From Seminavis robusta (lineage: Eukaryota > Bacillariophyta > Bacillariophyceae > Naviculales > Naviculaceae): a stretch of DNA of 64,000 bases. A program made the position numbers and the translations under genes. Shown here piece after piece: positions 33,741-44,951 of this stretch (the first letter of the stretch is position 1; every line of letters starts with the position of its first letter). A model generated the notes under the pieces. That model had not been told where the DNA came from. It worked only from the letters and a program-made list of their open reading frames with translations, and did not search any database. The stretch is from assembly GCA_903772945.1 (NCBI GenBank), contig CAICTM010000056.1, forward strand, positions 84,112 to 148,111, read 5' to 3'.

Positions 33741-36700
33741 TCAAGGTATCACAACGCAAAATTCCCGTGCCTCAAACTCTGCTTCAGATGAGAATGACAC
33801 TTCGCTTATTGATCCGTCACCTTGGAAAAAACGCACACTTGTCAATCCATTTGTCCCTGATCCATTATGACCAATGCACGCAGTGGATCCTGAGTTCACA
33901 GAAACCACAAGGCCGTCATTACGGTTAGGGCCCCAAGTGAGGGAACTCGTGACACTTCCAGATGAATAGGACGCCTCTCCTGTGTCATCCACCAACACAA
34001 GACCAGTTGCTCCGGTGGTATAAGCTGATGATTGTCCAGCAATGCCCCCAGATCCTCCAAGTTGGCCATACACAACTACCAAGTACATGTTCCCCCCTCC
34101 ACTGTCCACAATGGCAAGTGCCATTTTTCCTGCGTTGTTATTTTGCATGCCAGCCTCAGAATGATGATCATCATTGAATCCATTATGGTACCACCCATCC
34201 GACGTACTGATATCGTGGCCAGTAGAATCAGCCCAAGCAATGTTTGGGCCGTGGTTAAATGTAACTACATTACCAAAACTCGGAGAGGTGGAAGGTTCAG
34301 CAGATGTAGAAGGCACAGAAGACGGAGCATTGCTGGGGTTCGAGGATGGAGCATTTGAAGGGCTGATACTAGGAATAGTGGATGGTGAATCTGATGGGCT
34401 TGTGGAAGGCACAGATGATGGAGAATTGCTGGGACTTGAAGATGGAACATTTGAAGGGCTGATGCTAGGAATCATGGAAGGTGGATCTGATGGGCTTGTG
34501 GAAGGCACAGATGATGGAGCATTGCTGGGACTTGATGATGGAACATCTGAAGGGCTGGTGCTAGGAATCATGGAAGGTGGCCTTGATGGGCTTGTGGAAG
34601 GCAGGTATGATGGAGCATTGCTGGGACTTGAAGATGGAACATCTGAAGGGCTGATGCTAGGATCCATGGAAGGTGGATCTGATGGGCTTGTGGAAGGCCT
34701 GTATGATGGAGCATTGCTGCTGGGACTTGAAGATGGAATGTCTGAAGGGATGATGCTAGGAATCATGGAAGGTGGATCTGATGGGCTTGTGGAAGGCAGG
34801 TGTGATGGAGAATTACTGGGACTTAAGGATGGAACGTCTGAAGGGATGATGCTAGGAATCGTGGAAGGTGGATCTGATGGGCTTGTGGAAGGCAGGTATG
34901 ATGGAGCAGTGCTGCTGGGACTTGAAGATGGAACATCTGAAGGGGTGATGCTGGGAGGCATGGAAGCCAGAGCTGATGGGCTTGTGGAAGGCAGCCCTGA
35001 TGGGCTTGATGATGGGGACACAGAAGGCACCCTAGAATGGCTAGAGCTTGGATTTGTTGATGGGATTGAAGATCTCGATGGACTACTGCTAGGATTTGAG
35101 GTGGGAATGTCAGAAGGGTTTGTGCTAGGGAGCTGGGATGGCATGTATGATGGTCTCAAGGAAGGCATTTCAGATAGACTGATACTTGGACTTGATGAAG
35201 GCAAGCTTGATGGACTTGTGCTGGGGTTGAAAGTTGGGATAGCAGAAGGACTGACGCTATGTTTCATGGAGGGGGCATTAGATCCCATAGAAGGGGCAAC
35301 AGAGAGATTTGTGGAAGGGGAGTTTGAGGGGTGGATGCTGGGGATACCCGAGGGCACATGTGATGGTACTCCTGAAGGAGTTGAGCTGAGTTGCATGCTG
35401 GGAATGGTTGATGGTCCATCACTTGGCATGGTGGATGGTTCTTCAGATGTACTAACACTTGGGCTTCCAGATGTGGCTATCAGGGGGCTCTTTGAGGGCA
35501 GCATACTTGGTGCAGAACTGTGACTTGGAATCACAGAGGGGCTAGTGATGGTTGATGGTGTGGATGAAGGGTGGATGCTTGGCACATTGATCTGGCTAGG
35601 ATTCTCTGATGGGCTTGCTGATGGAGTGCCAAGTGGTGACATTGATGGATTGGTAGATGGTGATATAGAGGGCGTTTCTGATGGCTCTATTGATGGGCTT
35701 TCAGATGGAGATGTTGATGGGATTGCCTTGGTTGGGCTGGTGGTAGGATTCCCTGGTGTCACCGTTGGTCTGGATGAAGGTGATGATGTTGGGATGGTGG
35801 TAGCACTGCTCGAGGGGACAGCTGAAGGATGTTCACTTGGTAATATTGATGGATTGATAGATGGTGGTACTGAGGGCACTTCTGATGGCTCTTTAAATGG
35901 GCTTCCAGATGGATATGTCGATGGGATTGCCTTGGTTGGGCTGGTGGTTGGATTCCCTGGTGTCACAGTTGGTCTTGATGAAGGCGATAATGTTGGGATG
36001 GTGGTAGGACTGAATGAAGAACTGCTTGAGGGGACAGCTGAAGGATGTTCACTAGGGTGCACTGATGGGGACATTGACGCTATTCCAGCCACGGGACCTG
36101 CACTAGGCATTCTGGTTGTTGGAATTCCTGAAGAGACTGTTGGGGTGCCACTAGTTGGACTTCCAGTGGTGGGAGAGACAGATGGACTCCCCGGGGATAC
36201 GGTGGGTGTGCCACTGGTAGGAATGATGGTAGTGGGGGAGACAGAGGGACTTCCCCGAGCCACTGTGGGTGTGCCAGTTGTTGGACTGCTGGTTGTGGGA
36301 GAAACAGATGGACTCCCCGGGGTTACCGTGGGTGTGCTACTAGTAGGAATGGTTGTGGAGGGCGAAACAGAAGGACTTCCTTGAGCCACTGTGGGTGTGC
36401 CACTTGTTGGACTTCCAGTGGTGGGAGAGACAGATGGACTCCCCGGGGATATGGTGGGTGTGCCACTGGTAGGAATGATGGTAGTGGGGGAGACAGAGGG
36501 ACTGCCTGGGGTGACAGTGGGGATTTGTGATGTAGGGGGCTGTATAGTCACTTGGACTATTCCTATTGCACTGACACTTGCACTGTTGAGGAATCCATTG
36601 AAATATTGTAGGAAGGAATTTGTGTTGTCTAATGAATCCAAAAGGTTGATGCCATTTGGCTGATTGCTGATGACAGCAAATTCAATTTCAGAAGAAGTTT

Positions 36701-39700
36701 GCAGCTTCCTGCTTGTTGGGTTTCTTTGGATTGAGACATTTTCAATAGTTGGAGAGCAAGGATTTTTGGGCAAGGATTGGTAGCTTGACTCAAAGGTGCT
36801 AACCAAGGAGACATCTGATATTGATGCAATGTCTCCAATGAAAGAGATTAAAAATGATGACTGTGAATCAAAAGTGGTCAAGACACAGCTTGAGGATGGG
36901 AGCCAGGATGGTGGAGCTGTTGGGAAAGATGTTGGAGAAGGGGTCCGTTCAACAGTTGTCTCATCTGTTGTCTCGTCTGTTGTCTCAAATGTGGGTGTGG
37001 TTGTTGGAAGTTCAGTTGTCTCCAATGTTGGTTCAATTGTTGGTTCTGGAGACGGATCATATGTAGGCTCCTGTGTTGGCCATGGTGGTGGGATATCTGT
37101 AGATGATATAGTTGGAAACCCAGCGGTTGGAACACCAGGAATGCTGATGGGTGCTGCACTAAGGGCAGGAAGGGTAATGGGGGTATCCATTGTGGGAACA
37201 ACTGAAGCATTTCCAGGTGCTGCTTTGGGGGTTTGATTTGGACTGGCAGTAGTGGGTGCCAGGGATGGGTTTCCAGGAGTCACTGTTGGCGCTCCATTTG
37301 TTGGACCATCACTGGGAGATATAGAAATTGTGGTAGGTTCAGAATCAAGGGGATTGGAAGTTGTGGGTCCCATTGAAGGACTTCCTGGGGTCACAGTTGG
37401 TGTGCCTGTTCTTGGACTGGGAGTTGTTGGACTGGCACTGGGAGAACCAGGAGTTACAGTGGGCACATAATTCACAGGACTGGTAGTGGTTGGTGCCATT
37501 GAAGGACTTCCTGGGGTCACGGTTGGTGTTCCAATTCTTGGACTGGGAGTTGTTGAACTGACAGGGGGGGAACCAGGGGTGACCGTGGGCATGGGAGGAA
37601 GAGGGTCAAAAGTAGTTGGGGTCATTGAGGGACTCCCTCGGGTCACAGTTGGTTCTCCAGGGGTATGACCCTTGGCAGTTGGACTGGCACTGGGAGAACC
37701 AGGGGTGACAGTTGGCATAACAGGAAGAGGGCTGGCAGTGGTTGGGACCATGGAGGGATTTCCCGGGGTCACAGTTGGTGCTCCAGTGGTAGAACTCTTG
37801 GCAGTTGGACTGACACTGGGAGAGCCTGGAGTTACTGTCGGTCCAGCAGCCATAAGACTGGCAGCGCTTGGTGTCATTGAGGGACTTCCAGGTGTTACTG
37901 TTGGGGTGCTCTCGGTTGGTGTTATGGAAGGGCTTCCTGGTGTAACAGTCACTGGACTGATAGTGGTGGGACCAACAGAGGGGCTCCCAGGAGTAACAGT
38001 TGGTGTCCCACTTGTTGGTGCGCCAGTAGTTGGTTGGATGCTGGGAGAGCCTGGAGTTACAGTTGGACCTGAACCAAAAGCACTGGGAGTGGAGGGTGTC
38101 GGTGATGGGCTTCCAGGTGTAACAGTGGGTGTTCCAATGGTAGGGCTTCCCAGTGTTGCGCTGGCACTGGGAGAGCCTGGAGTTACTGTAGGTTCAGCAG
38201 CCATAGGACTGGCAGTGGTTGGTACCATTGAGGGACTTCCAGGTGTTACTGTTGGGGTGCCCTTGGTTGGTGTAATGGAAGGGCTTCCTGGTGTAACTGT
38301 GCGACTGCCAGTCACTGGACTGATCGTGGTGGGGCCAACTGAGGGGCTTCCTGGAGTTACAGTGGGGATGCCACTAACTGGACTGTTGGTAGTGCGTGAA
38401 GCTGCAGCACTTGCAGCTGGAAGATTCTCTTCGGCTGGAGCTGGATTAGCTGCATTTGATGACTCTATCAAGTTCAACAGCATCCCTTGGCATTCTTCTG
38501 TTGACGTCGGGTTCTCGATACATTCAACCACAGCTTCGTCGGCAACGTCATTTGCTTCCAGGACACTCCTGCAGAAGTCTGACTGCGGTGATGTTTCAAT
38601 GCATTCTTCAATATCTGAGAGTACATCCCGGACAAATGGGACCCTTATTGTGGCATTGTTTGCAACCACCTTAGCAAAAACGACGGCAATCGCTTCATCG
38701 CCAATGGATGACACAACAGCTGACTCATTCACCCCACCAGCAGGGTCCACTGGCCTTGTTGTACCGAACACCACCTCCACTTGTCTGGTACCATTGCTAT
38801 TATCAGACAAGTCAAAGGATATCTCCTCGCCCTCGAGGAGTACTGGTTCGATGTTGTATCCAAAAGAAGCTGCAAAGAGAGGGAAAAACTCGGTTAAATC
38901 AAACTGCAGCAGACGGCGCTGTCTCCTCTTCCCAACCAAAGAAGCATCGTTGCTGTTCTGTCCTCCAACTTCGAATAGCGGCTCGTGATCGGGACAGCCG
39001 TTACAATCAACGACTGCTTCCCAGTATGTAGTCGTTATGCTGTTGGCAAGGGCTTGCTCATAAGCCTCCCGCGTTGCATTGCTGGTATCCGTGAAGTTGG
39101 CGATTCCCCAATCAGTTTCCCACTTGTAAACTTTGGATTGCTGCAAGACTCGATTGTACGGATCCAAGCACATTCCAGTAATCTCATTGTACAGATTCCG
39201 AAACAAGTACTCCATTCTGTCTTTCTGTTCCTCCAAAACAATCGGAGGCAAAGCTTTGATTTGCAACTCGACGTAGCCAATCTTTGATACCGACTCGGCG
39301 GAACACACAGGAGGAGTGAAGCTATCAATCAAAGATGGAATTGGGGCAGTCGCACTGTTGGAAGTCTGAGACAGTGTGACTCCCGTTGAGACCGCCGCTG
39401 CGGTGATGGCCACTGTCAAACATAAAAAACTTGTATAAGATGCTGCCGTGGATGAGGATGCTATTCCTGAAATGATACCCCACTTACCAACACTCACTCC
39501 CAATGCGGTGCCAGCCTGTGAAAGAACGGCCGTCCCAGTCACCGCACTGACCACAGCACTTGTCATCCCTCCTATACTCCCAGCTGTCGCCCCAGCCGCT
39601 CCAGCAGCTGCAGCTCCACTATGATCGTAAAGAGAAGCCGATGAGGGGTCCAGCTAGCAAGTCCAGCTTGAGCCAACAGTTAATCCACGTACCTTGCTGT

Positions 39701-40751
39701 AGATACACTGGCCGTATTGGCCTGAGGATCGTCAAATAGTAAGGAAAGGAGTCTCGTTAAGGTGAGTGATCGCTTCGAGTGGACTTCTGTCAGAACTGCT
39801 ACCAGTAGTAGCTTCAAGTTTGTTTGAACGCACCGCTGACACCGCCATCTCAGCAACACCCGGGGGCGGCATGGGAATGGGCGCACCTCCACCTCCGCCT
39901 CCGAAACCGCCACTTTGAACGCTCTGTTTGAGGGCCGACTGCGCCCCGGCGTCCGCAAAGTCCAAAAGCTCTCCAGCTACGTCTTCGGTGCCCTGAGCAC
40001 CGTCGTCGCCGGAACTCCTTCCAATTTTCTTCGTGAAATATTCCCACAACTTGGTCAGCCAATCCATAGCTTTCTGGAAGAAATCGTTTTGAAGGTACCC
40101 ACAGAGGAAGCCCAAGAAGCCATCCCGAATCGCCTCCTCTTTGGCTGCGTCGCTATCGCAAAAAGTAGCACTCTCTTGATCTTCACTATCACTGTGACCG
40201 TCGTCATCTTGTCCGTCGTGAGCAAGCTCTCCTTTGTCATCATGTTTGCACGCGAGGTCATTGTAGTCGTCCGTACCTTCCGAAGCTCTGACGTCTTCTT
40301 CGTCGCAACTGGTCCAGTGACCAGAACTTTGGTGGCCCTCGGGGTTCGAGTTGGCCTCGACATCTTGGATGGAAGACGATAACGACATGTCGTCTCGGTC
40401 AGTCGCTTCCGATTCGTCGGACAGGAAAAGATCCAGAAGGGACGATCGTCCACTGCGAAAGGAATCATTGGCTTTTGCCTCGTCGCCAACCGTCTCCTGG
40501 AGACTGGCTGCCGTGGTGCGGGCACCAGAAGCATCAAACGGAGGACTCGGCATTGAAGCAACCAGACTGGGGTCATTCTCAATCTCGGTTAAGGAATCCT
40601 CCGAGTTGAACGGAATGTCACCTCGATTTGGAGCAAGCAAATTGGTGCTATAGGCCGGTGCCGGCGGTTCCATTTCAGCTCCTGTTGCGTTCGGACGCTT
40701 TGATTGAAGCTTTGAGGAACCTTGTGTCATACTTGGAGATTCGAATGTCAT
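33741..40751 (-). CDS. Giant PS-repeat cell-surface protein with single TM segment
   Basis: Four exons (40751-39834, 39721-39693, 39618-39488, 39412-33741) sum to 2249 aa. Exon 2 is only 29 nt, and the last intron (39413-39487) is in frame. The N-terminal ~300 residues are acidic and probably cytoplasmic (FCDSDAAKEEAIRDGFLGFL). An Ala/Gly-rich stretch leads into a TM segment (VVAITAAAVSTGVTL). The outer part has a conserved Cys-containing domain, more than twenty PTVTPGSPS-type repeats, a second globular island (SFLISFIGDIASISDVSLVS), more repeats, then a long PS-x-x-PS array. A ~170-aa C-terminal domain (VVTFNHGPNIAWADSTGHD ... EAREFCVVIP) ends it. Pro/Ser/Thr repeats are expected to be heavily glycosylated and extended, fitting a cell-wall, adhesion or mating-surface protein. 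That role is inference. The long plus-strand frames across it are repeat shadows. Confidence 0.72.
34290..38400 (-). repeat. Coding minisatellites of the PS-repeat protein
   Basis: Two repeat styles lie in one exon. Between about 36090-36520 and 37250-38390 units encode PTVTPGSPS-x4-TT-x-SP (about 51-60 nt). Between about 34290 and 36080 units encode PS-x-x-PS strings, with higher-order blocks near 108-120 nt around 34300-35000. Internal identity is high, so unequal exchange and assembly collapse are both plausible. Confidence 0.85.
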
Positions 40752-43700
40752 GGAAGAGCTGCAGCAATGCTAGAAACGCAAACCGAATGTAAAGCACGAT
40801 GTTCGACCAACCTAACTGGAAGAATTCCCAGCAACCAAAGCAAGCGCAACAAAGAGAGAAGTGTTAGAACTTTGGGGAGGAAAGTTGATGGTCATGCATC
40901 ATTCTACGTACCGATCGATCAAAATTATTATATGAAAGCTCACCTCGAGTGAAATACAGATCCCAGCGGGCGCACTAGTCTGGCTTGATTTGACTGGTAG
41001 CTAGCTGTATCGCCTCGAATGATTGATTCTGATTCAATCGTCACTCAGTACAAAAGCCATTTTCGGGTCATGCGTGAGCCCAAGCTGCAGCGAAGATTGA
41101 AATCCTGTCTCTTTATCTCCTTCTTCACTTTCCTTTTAGGTCAGCCCCGGTCAGCCAACCTGGCAGCCCTGTCCACCATCGATCACCAACTGGGATTGCC
41201 AATGACGCTTTACACAACTATTTCCATCGGCTCCCTTCGGCTCCCTCCCGATCGGAGACTCAAAAGCTGGGGAATTTTGCAGCTTATCTACTAGTACGGT
41301 ACATACGTGTACAGTGCCGTACGCTACGCCAATCGCTTATTGACCTGACCAATGCATGAATGACTGAACTGTCGCTCGAAGCTCGAGGAACGTACCTTTC
41401 AGTTCTCCAGTAGCAAAGCGTCAAAGCCCTTCTGCTCTCAATTGGACTACGGAGCGGCACATCACTCCTGCGGAGACAAACTTCAGGAGTGGGACTTACT
41501 GGGGTATGGGGCAACTTCCAGACTCGACTCGTTGAAATTGTGTTTCTTTCTATCACCACTCCTTCCGGTCAGTTCAGACGTTTAGACTACCAGTACGCTT
41601 GCAAGCCACCAAGAGCTACCGATCTACCGATGCCCTTTTGGGCTGGTTGACTGCGTGTCCGATCCATGCAGTTGCTTATAAATGTTACGTGTAGATACGC
41701 TCAAGTAGCGCATCCTGTTGAAGGCTCGTTGGGTTGTGTGTACTCGTAGTGTAGAAACGATACATTATTACGTGCAGTTACGTGCCATTACGCAACGTAA
41801 TGTTCCACTTTCGGTGATACCGTAAATTGTAGTTTTGACAACGCTCTTTGCTTTTAAAAAATACCGTACTGTAGATCTACATATGGGTTGGTATCAAGTG
41901 AGAGTTTTGAGCTTGGGATCTTATTATAGAAATCACAACCAGAAGGAGTTTGGCCATTGGAGGTGCAGCGTTACTTGCGCCTTGCAGTACTCGAACTAAA
42001 GCTGCCGCTTGGCTGATCAATCCATCTGGCCCCGGCTGGCTTCCGTAGAAAATCTCCTTACTTTAGAGACCCCCTATTATCCATCTCTTGTTGTTTGTTG
42101 CTTGCATAAAACCCCAAGATCAACACCAGCATGCTGTTTGTTGTCGCTGCTGTTCCCACGTTCCCACCACTTTTCATTTGTCGATCTTCGGTTTTTTCGA
42201 AACAGAAGCATGACTCAGAGTCAAAGCGCGACTGAAACTTAATTTTACGTAAATATCTTCAATTAAGCTGGGACTGATGCGCTCTTCAAAGATATATTGA
42301 TGGGTTATCCCAACCGGCACCGGTATTATCCAGTTGAAGATTTAACTCTCACTTGATCCAGGTACCAATTGCGCGGGCGACGAATCCTAAGTTCCCCCAT
42401 ACGCTAGCCTTGAAAGAGTGGAGAACTCTGGTGCTAGTAAAGAGCTTGTGAAAGCAGTCTTACTGGAACAAAAAGCAGAATCGCTAGATAGCTGGATTTA
42501 AATGACAAATTGATCCAGGCATCCAGAAAGCTCCTGCCAGTTTATCTGGTCATTGAACCGGTTCCTGCCAGAGCTCTGCCAGTACATCTAGCCCCTGTAA
42601 AATTACAATCATCTTTCCGCCAGTTCGCCAGTTCCCCACTTCGAGGTACGTGGAGCACTTGAGTACTACACGCATACTAGTACCTCATCAATGAGATACC
42701 TATATATTCTCTTACCTCATCAATAAGATACCTCTATATTCTCAAGTGTGAGTGAGGAGTGTAGGTAGCACAATGTCATACTCTAGATCTGGAGCAGCTA
42801 TTAATTTGAAATAGATAAATAGATGTACCTCTGGCTATAAGTTGTACGTGTACTCTACCGCACCGGTGCGTAAAACAGGAGGTTAGCAACAATCAGAGAT
42901 TGACATACATGTACTCGTACATGTATTTTATTGGCTTGGGAAGTCCGGATGTGGTTAGCATTGGTACTGACGCAAGCTTGGATCAACTTGGAGCTTGGAC
43001 GATCTGCCGCGTCCATCGCCGGTACATAGTCTGGTGCTGGCTACTAGTGCAGCAGTCTTCCTACTAGAGCTAGCTAGACATGCAGTCATGGACGATGGAA
43101 TGCAGGACAGGCTTGCTTGTGGGACATGTTTTCGTTGGTCACGGTTGTTCGGTACTGTTACCTGGAACTTCAACGTAGGAATTTTTTCTGTTTCTGATGT
43201 TGGAAAAGAGCAATTTTGTCCTCTGCGCATGCATCATCAAGATCCGTGAGTTGGAGGCAGCTTTGGCTGTCGCTGGCTAGATTTTGGCTCGAGGGTACGG
43301 TAGTGCTGATAGCAAACTAAGTTACCTACTGCAATTTCTTCTGCTGTAGTACAAACATTCTTGCAAGCGGTGGAGAACAGGTGGTCCGATCATGGCATCA
43401 TCATCTCCAGAGCTCTGACGCCTGACCACAAGCGAAGAGAGGGGAAAGCAAGCAAATTTTGTTCAGCTAGCCGAAGTTATTTATCAAATGCAGCAAAAAG
43501 TGAGAATACTAAATAGTTTACTGGGATTGACAGAGCCAAGCCTTCAGGCTGGAGTTCCGCAAAAGGCCCCCCAACGACCTTCTCGGTACCATACCTGGTA
43601 GACGTTTTGAGCAGCCCGGCCTTCTCTGGAACGTTCTCAATCATTTTTGAAGCTTTTGATTTGGAAATTGTATCAAATCGATCTACTGTGCTGCTAATTA

Positions 43701-43995
43701 TTGGGTCCTTCTGAGAGAAATTACATTTCTAAAACATTCGTCCTGTAAAATGTTCAAAACGGAAACTTACTTGTTGTGGAGCCTTCGGAATGCAACCACC
43801 CTTCTTCGTTGCCTCGACTGGCCAAACAAACAAGAAGGATTGGATGCGAACCTTGTGACACAAATTCGATCAGGAATGAGGTCATGCTGGGCTAGAGCTA
43901 GTAGTTTGCCCCCATAAAACAAGAAACAAACACAGCATCCAGTCGATCAACTCCCAATCTTTACTAAGCTAAGCTTCATTCAAACAACAATCGTC
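40752..43995. other. Long intergenic region, no gene seen
   Basis: About 3.2 kb between divergent genes. It is AT-richer than the flanks, with many CTAG, TAGTAC and GGTACC words. The open frames present (for example plus 41019-41294 and minus 42955-43230) are short and lack domains. A short tandem duplication is at 42686-42744. No tRNA, snRNA or transposon protein was recognised. Promoters of both flanking genes must be at the edges. Confidence 0.45.
42686..42744. repeat. Two-copy tandem duplication of about 31 bp
   Basis: The phrase ACCTCATCAATGAGATACC followed by TATATATTCTC is repeated at once as ACCTCATCAATAAGATACC with TCTATATTCTC. Only two copies are visible. Confidence 0.7.
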
Positions 43996-44708
43996 ATGGA
44001 GGACGTGAACGTTGTCATTGAAGAGTCCAACGACCGGCTCACTGATGGCCCCATGAACGAATTCCTTGGCGTTTTTCTCTTTGTGATGGCAGGGTTTCTC
44101 CTGTGTGTTGTTCTGCTCGGATTTGCCTATTGGCGACAGCATAGAAACGGAGGAGGGCATCAGATTGCACATTCCTCAGAAGAATTCAACGGTAGGTTCC
44201 CAGAGTCGCTGCTTTGGCTTCAAGCTTGTTTTCCTCAGTGCTGCCCCTGATGGCCATGGAATGGACCCCTGTGCCTAACTCATTCGTTGCATTGCTTTGT
44301 ATCATATTCCAACTCAGATCCTTCACATGAAAGTGTTTTGAAGGGACTTATTGTCTTTGTGAGTTTTGCGAGAAGGACGCAGCGTGTGCCATAATCTCAT
44401 CATCTGCTTCCGAGCTACACCGTAACGGATCCTCACTTTTCTGCTCGCACCACTTTCCTTTCGTGTGCCGTTGTTGCATTAATCAGAGATGGAATGCGAA
44501 CAGCACGGTAGAGCTGGGACAAGAAAGCTCAAAGCCACCTGCCTGTGCTCTGTGCTCCAAGGCATTCCAACGAGGTGAAGAGATTGGCAAGTCCAACAAT
44601 CCAGATTGCAATCATGTGCATCACGGAGATTGCCTGGTGCATTGGTTGCAGCTGCAGAACACATGCCCAACCTGCAATAAGCCATATGTTCTCATGGAAA
44701 AGGTATAG
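43996..44708 (+). CDS. Small membrane RING-H2 E3 ubiquitin ligase
   Basis: Three exons (43996-44191, 44318-44358, 44487-44708) encode 152 aa. The 41-nt middle exon is needed to join the frames and uses clean GT-AG sites. After a short acidic N-terminus (MEDVNVVIEESNDRL) comes one TM helix (~25-45, FLGVFLFVMAGFLLCVVLLGF). The C-terminus has a full RING-H2 finger: CALC, then DCNHVHHGDC (C-x-H-x2-H-x2-C), Trp in VHWLQ, and CPTC. All eight zinc ligands are present. This matches the ATL-like plan of one TM plus one RING-H2, which ubiquitinates membrane or nearby targets. The substrate is unknown. Confidence 0.8.
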
Positions 44709-44951
44709 AGCATTTGGACCAGCCAAACATGGGGATCAGGGTGTGGCCAAACGATTCGAATCGATGTACCCACTTGAGTTTTGACAACTGTCCTCCGTTC
44801 TAAAGCCAGCATACATACATCAACTTTCTGTGCCAATAGCCAGCAATCTTCCTACTGTCCCAAGTATCATTAATTCATGTCTGTATTCTACTAAAAGAAA
44901 AAGACTGTGCGTTCATTCATAACAGACGTTTGTTCTATGAGATAAGCAAAA

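Noticed and set aside
34174-38988. Several long plus-strand ORFs (449, 279 and 438 codons) encoding Gly/Asp/Val-rich repeats
   Set aside because: They lie exactly opposite the PS/PTVTPGSPS repeats; the minus strand has the signal, TM and globular domains and consistent splicing.
42009-43249. Short ORFs in the long intergenic gap as candidate genes
   Set aside because: No domain, no signal or TM logic, composition like random translation, and no splice partners found.
44463-44708. RING protein starting at the Met at 44463
   Set aside because: That start lacks the TM helix; a 41-nt exon at 44318-44358 joins the RING exon in frame to the upstream TM exon.
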